Source: Pseudoxanthomonas sp. PXM03 (GTDB lineage Bacteria > Pseudomonadota > Gammaproteobacteria > Xanthomonadales > Xanthomonadaceae). Taken from it: a stretch of DNA of 64,000 nucleotides. The notes below the pieces were generated by a model. It did no database searches and was not told where the DNA came from. It saw only the letters and a list, made by a program, of their open reading frames with translations. Below are positions 57,821-64,000 of the stretch, piece after piece. Where the stretch lies: the NCBI RefSeq assembly GCF_014852005.1, contig NZ_JACVAU010000001.1, positions 1,014,001 to 1,078,000 on the forward strand, in the 5' to 3' direction. Position 1 is the first letter of the stretch. Each line of letters begins with the position of its first letter. The translations under genes were made by a program, and so were the position numbers.

Positions 57821-58642
57821 TCACGCGTTGAACGCCGCCGCGTAGCCCGACGACACGATGGTCTTCTGCAGCGCTTCGGCGACCTTGAGGTTGCCGGCCA
57901 CGATCTGGCGGGGGAGGGCGGTGCGGCCGTCGATCTTGCCCAGGGCGGCGCCACGGAAGTCGCAGACCTTGCCGCCGGCTTCGCGGACCAGCAGCACGCC
58001 GGCGGCGATGTCCCAGTCCTTCACGCCGGCTTCGAAGTAGGCATCGGCACGACCACAGGCCACGTAGGCCAGGTCGAGCGCGGCCGAGCCGGTGCGACGG
58101 ATGTCCTCGGCGTGCACCAGCAATTCGCGGACGCACTCCAACTGGGCGCCGGCACGGGCACGTTCGCGCGGCGGGAAGCCGGTGATGATGACGGTGCCGG
58201 CCAGTTCCTTGCGATCGGCCACGCGGATGCGGCGCTCGTTGAGCTGCGCGCCGGCGCCGCGGCTGGCGGTGAACAGGTCGTTGCGCAGCGGATCGAAGAT
58301 CACCGCGTCGGTCGGTTCGCCGTTGTCCACCAGGGCGATGGACACGCAGTAGTGCGGGAAGCCGCGCAGGTAGTTGCTGGTGCCGTCCAGCGGGTCGATC
58401 ACGAAGGTGTAGCGGCCGTTGATCTGGGCGCCGCTTTCCTCGCCCACGAACCCGTAGTCCGGATAGGCGCGGCGCAGTTCCTTGATGATGACCTTCTCGG
58501 CATCGGCGTCCACTTCGCTCGCGTAGTCCATCCGCTCCTTCTGCACCACGTTCAGTGCATCCAGCTTGTTGATGCTGCGCAACAGCACGTTGCCTGCCAG
58601 GCGGGCTGCCTTGGTCATGACGGTGACGACGGGCTTCTGCAT
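57821..58642 (-). CDS. suhB: Inositol-1-monophosphatase family protein SuhB
   Basis: The 273-residue protein carries GEESG, the metal/substrate motif [20 protein letters not shown] and the C-terminal [17 protein letters not shown]. SuhB hydrolyses inositol monophosphate in vitro and in E. coli is also part of the Nus complex that helps rRNA transcription and folding. It is divergent from trmJ, an arrangement shared with other gammaproteobacteria. ATG at 58642 gives [20 protein letters not shown]. Confidence 0.95.
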   Translation of the reverse strand: MQKPVVTVMTKAARLAGNVLLRSINKLDALNVVQKERMDYASEVDADAEKVIIKELRRAYPDYGFVGEESGAQINGRYTFVIDPLDGTSNYLRGFPHYCVSIALVDNGEPTDAVIFDPLRNDLFTASRGAGAQLNERRIRVADRKELAGTVIITGFPPRERARAGAQLECVRELLVHAEDIRRTGSAALDLAYVACGRADAYFEAGVKDWDIAAGVLLVREAGGKVCDFRGAALGKIDGRTALPRQIVAGNLKVAEALQKTIVSSGYAAAFNA

Positions 58643-58737
58643 GCGAACGAACCTCGGACAGGCGTGGGGTGGGGCGAACAAGTGGAAAAGAGCAGCACGG
58701 CGCGAAGACCGGCCCGCGCAGTTTACCATTTGCCCCC

Positions 58738-59544
58738 ATGAACACGCCCGTTTCCTTCACAGATCCCGTTTCCCTGGCCGCCTCCGCCCGCCTGCGCGTC
58801 GTGCTGGTGGGCACCCAGCACCCCGGCAACATCGGCGCGGCCGCCCGCGCGCTGAAGACCATGGGCCTGACGCGGCTGGTGCTGGTGGCGCCCGAGAACT
58901 ACCCCGCGGAAGAGGCGTACCGGCGCGCGGCCGGGGCGGACGACCTGCTGGCCGATGCCGCCGTGGTCGCCACGCTGGCCGACGCCGTGGCCGACTGCCA
59001 GCTGGTCCTCGGCTGCACCGCCCGCAGCCGTCGCGTGCAACTGGAAGAACATGCGCCACGGCAGGCGGCTGCCCTCGCGGTCGGGCGTGCCGCGACGGGT
59101 GGCGAGGTGGCCCTGGTGTTCGGCCGGGAGCGCACCGGGCTGAGCAACGAGGAACTGCAGCTCTGCCATGCGGCGGTGCACATCCCGGCCAATCCCGAGT
59201 ACAGCTCGCTCAACCTGGCGGCGGCCGTGCAGGTCCTGGCCTACGAGCTGAGGCTCGCGCTGCTGGAGCGCACGCAGGTGGCGGATGCCGTGGTCGTGCC
59301 GCCCGATGAAGCGCCCGCCAGTCATGCGCACATGGAGGGCTTCTTCCTCCAGTTGGGCGAGACGCTGGACGCGATCGATTTCCACAAGGGGCGCACGCCG
59401 GATTCGGCCATGCGCAAGCTGCGGCGGCTGTTCAACAAGGCCGATCTGAACGAGCAGGAGGTACGCCTGCTGCGGGGCATCCTGGCCGATGCGCAGCGCA
59501 TGGCCCGGCTGGCGGGCAGTGGCGGCGCCGGATCACTGTCTTAA
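58738..59544 (+). CDS. trmJ: tRNA (cytidine/uridine-2'-O-)-methyltransferase TrmJ
   Basis: This 268-residue SPOUT methyltransferase has [24 protein letters not shown], the knot motifs [16 protein letters not shown] and [22 protein letters not shown], and a C-terminal helical extension (about 190-268). It methylates the ribose at position 32 of several tRNAs. Start [13 protein letters not shown] is the first ATG; the spacer to suhB is 95 bases and must hold both promoters. Confidence 0.95.
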   Translation: MNTPVSFTDPVSLAASARLRVVLVGTQHPGNIGAAARALKTMGLTRLVLVAPENYPAEEAYRRAAGADDLLADAAVVATLADAVADCQLVLGCTARSRRVQLEEHAPRQAAALAVGRAATGGEVALVFGRERTGLSNEELQLCHAAVHIPANPEYSSLNLAAAVQVLAYELRLALLERTQVADAVVVPPDEAPASHAHMEGFFLQLGETLDAIDFHKGRTPDSAMRKLRRLFNKADLNEQEVRLLRGILADAQRMARLAGSGGAGSLS

Positions 59545-59594
59545 GGTCACGTTTTCCGCTAGGCTGCCGCCATCGTTTCGGCGGGCGCCTATCG

Positions 59595-60524
59595 TTGCGT
59601 ACAACCTGGTTCAGCCTGGCGCTGGCCGCGATCGGCGCAGCACTGCTACCCGCAAGCGTCGCGCCGGCCAGCGCCGCCGGTGACGAACGCGTCCTGGTTC
59701 TGGGACGCATCAGCGACGACCCGAAGGCCCACTACGAGCAGCTCAAGCCGCTGCTCGACTACGTGGTGCCGCGGATGCGTGACGTGGGCATCACCGAAGG
59801 TCGCATCCTGATGGCGCGGGATACCCAGCAGATGACCAGCTACCTGCGTCGTGGCCGGGTGGACTGGGTTACCGAGACGGCCGGCACCGGCATGCGGCTG
59901 CAGGAGCGTGCCGGCGCGCGCCCGATGCTGCTGACCGAACGCGGGGGCGTGAGCCGCTACCACGGCGTGTTCTTCGTCCGCCGCGACAGCGGGCTGGAGC
60001 GGCTGGCCGATCTCAAGGGCCGTACGGTGGCCTTCCAGAACACCGCGTCGACCAGCGCCTATTTCGCACCCTCCGTGGCCCTGCTGGATGCAGGCCAGCG
60101 GATGGAGATCCTGCTCTCGCCTATGGACCGCCCCTCTGCGGATTCGGTGGGTTATGTCTTCGCGCGCTCAGAGCTCAATATCGCGGCCTGGGTGCACAAG
60201 CGTCTGGTCGACGCGGGCGTGGTCAGCAACCTAGACTGGGACGATGTGCGGCGCATGCCGCCGGGCTTCCGGCGCGACTTCCGCGTGATCCACGAAACCC
60301 AGGATTTCCCGCGCGCACTCGAGATGGTGCGCGGCGACCTCGACCCCGCGGTGGAAGCCCGCCTGCGCGAGGTGCTGCTGGAGGCGGCGAACGATCCCGC
60401 TGCCCGCGACGCGCTCAACGTCTTTTTCCGCACCACCCGGTTCCTGCCGGTGGATCCGGCATCGCAGCAGGCGCTGGACAACCTGCGCCGTGGCGTCGCC
60501 CGCGTCAGGGAGCAGGTGGAGTGA
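59595..60524 (+). CDS. PhnD-like periplasmic phosphate/phosphonate-binding protein
   Basis: The 309-residue protein has a signal peptide (TWFSLALAAIGAALLPASVA, cleavage near ASAA) and a type II periplasmic-binding fold of the PhnD/transferrin-like kind: LVLGRISDDPKAHYEQLKPL, YLRRGRVDWVTETAGTGMRL, FFVRRDSGLERLADLKGRTV AFQNTASTSAYF. The TTG start at 59595 is uncertain. There is no ABC transporter beside it; instead its stop overlaps the start of a membrane GGDEF/EAL gene (GTGA), so it probably acts as the sensory partner of that protein. The ligand is unknown. Confidence 0.85.
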   Translation: MRTTWFSLALAAIGAALLPASVAPASAAGDERVLVLGRISDDPKAHYEQLKPLLDYVVPRMRDVGITEGRILMARDTQQMTSYLRRGRVDWVTETAGTGMRLQERAGARPMLLTERGGVSRYHGVFFVRRDSGLERLADLKGRTVAFQNTASTSAYFAPSVALLDAGQRMEILLSPMDRPSADSVGYVFARSELNIAAWVHKRLVDAGVVSNLDWDDVRRMPPGFRRDFRVIHETQDFPRALEMVRGDLDPAVEARLREVLLEAANDPAARDALNVFFRTTRFLPVDPASQQALDNLRRGVARVREQVE

Positions 60525-62641
60525 GGGCGCTGCGCTTCGGCCTGCAGGCGCGCTTCCTGGCCGCGATGGCGATCATGCTGGTCGTGGTCATCGCCCTGCT
60601 CGCGACGCTGCTGCACCGCCAGAAGGTGATGCAGCAGGAAGTCGCCGACCTCGGGCGCGACGCCATGCACGGCATGGTCGAGGACAGCCTGCGCCGGCAT
60701 GGCGAGGCAACGGTGGACCAGCTTGGGGATGCACTGGCCAATCCGCTGTACTACTTCGACCTGGACGCGATCGGCAGCATCGTGCGTTCGGCGCAGAAAG
60801 AACCGGACGTGAGCTACGTGCTGGTGTACGACAACCAGGGCAGGATCATCCACGACGGAACAGCGGACATCGCCGTCTACGGACAGACGATGACCGACCC
60901 GCTGGCCTATGAGGCCGTCAACGCCCGCAGCATGCACACGCAGTGGTCGGCACAGATCGTGGACGTGTCCGAACCCATCATGATCGGCAGCGAACGCATC
61001 GGCGGGGTGCGCGTCGGTTACTCGGTCGCCTCCGTGCGGGCGTACGAGGAGAAGGCCATCGCGGCCGCGCGGGCGCGCCTCAACGAACTCGGCGCGCGCC
61101 ACCTCGGCTGGATCGCCTTGCTGCTGGCCGCGCTGGTCGCCGCCTGCGTGGCGATCATGCTGTACGTGCAGCGCACGCTGATCCGGCCGGTCCGGCAACT
61201 GGCGCGTGCGGCGCACGACATCGAGGTGGGCAACTACAACGGCGAGCGCATGGCCAGCGAACGTCAGGACGAAGTCGGCGAACTGGTGCGTGCATTCGGC
61301 ACCATGAGCGACAGCATCGCGCGGCATGACCGCGACGTGCGCCGCATGGCGTACACCGACTCGCTGACCGGGCTGACCAACCGGCTGGCGTTCCGCGAAA
61401 GCCTGGACCACCGCCTGATGATGCTGCGCGGCGCTGGCCGCCAGCTGGCATTGCTGTTCGCCGACATCGACGACTTCAAGCGCGTCAACGACACGCTGGG
61501 CCATGAGGCCGGTGACGAAGTGCTGCAGCAGTTCGCGCACCGCATACGCGATGCGGTGGACCTGATGGGCGGAGATGACGCGTTGCTGGCGCGCTTCGGC
61601 GGCGACGAGTTCGTCATCCTGATCCAGGACGGCGATGTGCGCAGCAGCGCCACGCGTCTGGCGGAGAAACTGGTCGCCGAACTGGGCCGTCCCATCGTGG
61701 TGCAGGACCGCCAGGTTTTCCTGGGCACGTCCATCGGCATCACCCTGTTCCCGGAAGATGCATCCGGTGCGACCGCCCTGATGAAGAACGGCGACATCGC
61801 GATGTACCAGGCCAAGGTGGCAGGCAAGAACTGCTACCGTTTCTACAGCCGCGCGATGGACCAGGCCGTGGAGCGTCGCGTGCGGATGGAGCAGGAACTG
61901 CGCGGCGCGTGGGAGCGTGGCGAACTGAGCCTGATGTACCAGCCGGTGTTCCGCATGGCCGACAGCCGCATCGTTGGCGCCGAGGCGCTGCTGCGCTGGC
62001 AGCACCCGGAGCTGGGCATGGTGGCGCCATCGGTCTTCATCGACGTGGCCGAGCAGAGTGGGCTGATCGAGAGCATCGGTCCGCGCGTCCTGAGGGCCGC
62101 CTGCGCGGCCGCCGCGCGCTGGGGTACCGATCGCGATGCGCTGGATCCGCTGTTCGTCTCGGTCAACGTGTCGCCGCGCCAACTGCGCAGCGGCGACCTG
62201 CCGGACGTCGTGGCCGAGTGCCTGCGCGATACCGGACTGGCGGCATCGCGGTTGCACCTCGAGCTCACCGAGACCGCCGTCATCAGCGACGAGGCACACG
62301 CCAGCGCGCTGCTGGCCACGCTGCATCGCACCGGCGTGAAAGTCTGGCTGGACGATTTCGGTACCGGTTTTTCCGGCCTGAGCCACCTGCGCCGCGTGCC
62401 GGTGGACGGCGTGAAGATCGACCGCAGCTTCATCGCCGACATGCTGCGTGACCCCGACGACCTTGCGCTGACCACGGCCATCATCGCGATGGCGCATTCG
62501 CTCGGCATCACCGTGGTAGCGGAGGGCGTGGAGAAGGAAGGCCAGTTCAACCTGCTGCGCGAGCGCGGCTGCGACCTGGCGCAGGGCTACTGGCTGGGGT
62601 ATCCCGTCACCGCAGCCGAATTCGCGCAGCTCGTGGCTTGA
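60521..62641 (+). CDS. Membrane GGDEF/EAL cyclic-di-GMP protein
   Basis: At 706 residues it has TM1 (about 10-32), a periplasmic sensor region (about 33-195), TM2 (about 196-217), HAMP (about 218-270), GGDEF and EAL domains. The cyclase motif RFGGDEFVIL (GGDEF at 360-364) is intact, without an RxxD inhibitory site. The EAL domain has GAEALLRW (488-490), DDFGTGFSGLSHL, KIDRSF and EGVE, so phosphodiesterase activity is also plausible. The GTG start overlaps the stop of the upstream binding-protein gene, implying coupled translation and a ligand-sensing pair. Confidence 0.95.
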   Translation: MRALRFGLQARFLAAMAIMLVVVIALLATLLHRQKVMQQEVADLGRDAMHGMVEDSLRRHGEATVDQLGDALANPLYYFDLDAIGSIVRSAQKEPDVSYVLVYDNQGRIIHDGTADIAVYGQTMTDPLAYEAVNARSMHTQWSAQIVDVSEPIMIGSERIGGVRVGYSVASVRAYEEKAIAAARARLNELGARHLGWIALLLAALVAACVAIMLYVQRTLIRPVRQLARAAHDIEVGNYNGERMASERQDEVGELVRAFGTMSDSIARHDRDVRRMAYTDSLTGLTNRLAFRESLDHRLMMLRGAGRQLALLFADIDDFKRVNDTLGHEAGDEVLQQFAHRIRDAVDLMGGDDALLARFGGDEFVILIQDGDVRSSATRLAEKLVAELGRPIVVQDRQVFLGTSIGITLFPEDASGATALMKNGDIAMYQAKVAGKNCYRFYSRAMDQAVERRVRMEQELRGAWERGELSLMYQPVFRMADSRIVGAEALLRWQHPELGMVAPSVFIDVAEQSGLIESIGPRVLRAACAAAARWGTDRDALDPLFVSVNVSPRQLRSGDLPDVVAECLRDTGLAASRLHLELTETAVISDEAHASALLATLHRTGVKVWLDDFGTGFSGLSHLRRVPVDGVKIDRSFIADMLRDPDDLALTTAIIAMAHSLGITVVAEGVEKEGQFNLLRERGCDLAQGYWLGYPVTAAEFAQLVA

Positions 62642-62653
62642 AAGAGGGCGCTG

Positions 62654-62784
62654 TTGCAGGAGCGACGTGAGTCGCGACCGTGCGCCATGACATGACGCGA
62701 TGATGCATCGCCCGACCTTCCCGGCGCGCTCTTTTTTCTAAGGCAGTTTGATTGCTCCGGTCGCGACTCACGTCGCTCCTACAA
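62654..62784. repeat. GTAG-type inverted repeat, family B (copy 5)
   Basis: Arms at about 62654-62680 and 62758-62784 share the core GGAGCGACGTGAGTCGCGAC CG around a 77-base centre that includes a T-run (CTTTTTTC). It separates the convergent GGDEF/EAL and ExoD-like genes. Confidence 0.85.
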
Positions 62785-62796
62785 AAGCAGGAAGCG

Positions 62797-63420
62797 TCAG
62801 AACCAGCGCGCGAACAGCTGTGTCAGCGATTCGACGAGGTTGCCGGACAGGAAGCCGAAGACCACGATGGCGATGCCGCCTGCCACCCACGCCACCAGCA
62901 ACAGCGCACCATCGCGTTCCAGCAGTGCCAGGGCGAACAGCAGCAGCAGGATGCCGAACACGTAGTTGGTGAACGGGATCGGCAGCGCGAGCAGCAGGCC
63001 CAGCAGGATCAGCAGCAGGCCGGTGAAGCTGAGCGCGATGCGGTTGTCCAGGAACGCGGCCATGCGCGGGCGCACCAGCTTCTCCAGACGGCGCAGCCAC
63101 GGTGCCATGCGCTGGCGGAAACGCATCATCGCGCTGCGATGCGGGCCACGGCGGGCCAGGAACTGCGGCAACCACAGCTTGCGCATGCCCAGCAGCAGTT
63201 GCGCGCCCACCAGGATCACCATCGGGCCACCGATGGCGCCGCCCACGCCCGGGACCGGGATGAAGGCGGGGAGCACGCCGAGGAACAGCAGCATGCCGAA
63301 GGCGGCCGGGCCGAAGTCCTTCAGCAGGTCGCCCAGGCGCAGCACATCGTCGGGATCGCCGGTGGCGAAGCCGTCGAGCAGCGTCACCGTGCTCGTGTGG
63401 GGTGTCGCATCGGGGCTCAT
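62797..63420 (-). CDS. ExoD-family membrane protein
   Basis: The 207-residue protein has the ExoD pattern: an N-terminal cytoplasmic segment, then FGMLLFLGVLPAFIPVPGVG GAIGGPMVILVGAQLLLGM, a basic loop, and two or three further helices (FTGLLLILLGLLLALPIPFT N). ExoD was named from exopolysaccharide mutants of rhizobia, but its biochemical role is not settled. Its start lies 1 base after the stop of the upstream CBS-domain gene, so the two form an operon. Confidence 0.85.
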   Translation of the reverse strand: MSPDATPHTSTVTLLDGFATGDPDDVLRLGDLLKDFGPAAFGMLLFLGVLPAFIPVPGVGGAIGGPMVILVGAQLLLGMRKLWLPQFLARRGPHRSAMMRFRQRMAPWLRRLEKLVRPRMAAFLDNRIALSFTGLLLILLGLLLALPIPFTNYVFGILLLLFALALLERDGALLLVAWVAGGIAIVVFGFLSGNLVESLTQLFARWF

Positions 63421-63421
63421 G

Positions 63422-64000
63422 TCAGACGGCCAGGTCTTCGCCATCGGTTTCCGGCAGCTTCTGCAGTAGCAGCTTGTCGATGCGGGCGCCGTCCAGGTCC
63501 ACGACCTCGAAACGCCAGCCCGCCCAGTCCAGCCGTTCGCCGACATGCGGGATGCGGCCGAAGCGTTCGATCATCATGCCGGCCAGGGTGTTGTATTCGT
63601 CGTCGTCCGGCAGCGCCACGCCACCGAGCAGCTCACGCAGGTCATCGTTCGGCAGCGAGCCATCCACCAGCAGCGAACCATCCTCGCGCACCACCACCAA
63701 GGGAGCATCCTCGGTGTTCTCGCTGGCCTGCAGGCGGCCGACCACGGCACCCATCAGGTCGCTCTGGGTGACCAGGCCCTGGATCTCGCCGTATTCGTCC
63801 ACGACCAGCGCCAGCGATTGCTGCTCTTCGCGAAAGATCTCCAGCAACTTCATCGCATGGGTTGATTCGGAGACGAACAACGGCTCGCGCAGCTTGATGA
63901 AGAGATCGGGCTTGTCGATGCCGAAACGATCCAGCAGCGACTTCACTTCCAGCACGCCGATGACGTCCTGATCGTTGCTGCGATACACGGGGAAACGTGA
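63422..64000 (-). CDS. CBS-domain/CorC_HlyC family protein, C-terminal fragment
   Basis: The gene runs off the right edge: the frame continues upstream as SRFPVYRSNDQDVIGV. The visible 193 residues hold most of a CBS pair (IGVLEVKSLLDRF and LALVVDEYGEIQGLVTQSDL MGAVVG) and a C-terminal CorC_HlyC transporter-associated domain (LPDDDEYNTLAGMMIERFGR IPHVGERLDWAGWRFEVVDL DG). Full-length relatives carry an N-terminal membrane domain (CNNM or TerC) or are soluble CorC, and the cut prevents a choice. They are linked to Mg/Co efflux or membrane stress. Confidence 0.9.
   Translation of the reverse strand, partial: SRFPVYRSNDQDVIGVLEVKSLLDRFGIDKPDLFIKLREPLFVSESTHAMKLLEIFREEQQSLALVVDEYGEIQGLVTQSDLMGAVVGRLQASENTEDAPLVVVREDGSLLVDGSLPNDDLRELLGGVALPDDDEYNTLAGMMIERFGRIPHVGERLDWAGWRFEVVDLDGARIDKLLLQKLPETDGEDLAV

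Noticed and set aside
60152..62497. A minus-strand open frame of 781 codons opposite the GGDEF/EAL gene
   Set aside because: Same reason: it is antisense to a gene with intact catalytic motifs and shows no recognisable domain of its own.

Overview
The window looks like a chromosomal core segment of a high-GC gammaproteobacterium of the Xanthomonadaceae (Pseudoxanthomonas, Stenotrophomonas, Lysobacter or Luteimonas type). The reasons are gene order (pilE, tRNA-Asn, uvrB; thrS-infC-rpmI-rplT-pheST-ihfA-merR-tRNA-Pro; queA-tgt-yajC-secDF; suhB beside trmJ; mutY-yggX), large TonB-dependent receptors of the Xanthomonas/Caulobacter type, a GumN/TraB-family protein, and many GTAG-type intergenic inverted repeats. 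The genus assignment is inference. No prophage, integrase, transposase or CRISPR array is visible.

Layout. 1-1552: end of a type IV pilus locus (pilY1 C-terminus, pilE), tRNA-Asn and a FimT/GspH-like pseudopilin. 1706-12032: uvrB, tRNA-Val, then the translation block thrS, infC, rpmI, rplT, pheS, pheT, ihfA, a MerR regulator and tRNA-Pro. A short threonine-rich leader ORF followed by mutually exclusive hairpins precedes thrS and looks like a ribosome-mediated attenuator. 12091-18787: cupin, TraB/GumN protein, dxs, HNH endonuclease, acyl-CoA dehydrogenase and a lipoprotein. 18861-27577: a carbohydrate locus made of a GH30 glycosidase, a TonB receptor, a GH3 exo-beta-glucosidase and a sugar MFS permease, with a palindromic LacI-type operator in the divergent promoter. 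27901-30117: a RidA-like secreted protein, small hypothetical proteins and a gene-poor stretch.

30118-43638: pseudouridine synthase, RIO kinase, tRNA-Phe, yggX-mutY, ftsY, a miniature flagellar-rod-like protein, htpG, rsmD-coaD, ferredoxin, gamma-glutamyltransferase, an MBL-fold hydrolase and upp. 43751-49565: a phosphorus-scavenging cluster (TonB receptor, lipoprotein phytase, purple-acid-phosphatase-like enzyme, exported inorganic pyrophosphatase) whose divergent promoter carries Pho-box-like direct repeats. 49677-57601: a class III aminotransferase with a divergent Lrp/AsnC regulator, then queA, tgt, yajC, secD and secF. 57821-64000: suhB, trmJ, a PhnD-like periplasmic binding protein translationally coupled to a GGDEF/EAL protein, an ExoD-family membrane protein and a CBS/CorC protein cut by the window edge.

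At least five families of imperfect inverted repeats occupy the intergenic spaces. Start codons were chosen from Shine-Dalgarno spacing, signal-peptide logic and remembered family N-termini. All functional names rest on motif recognition by eye, without database searches.
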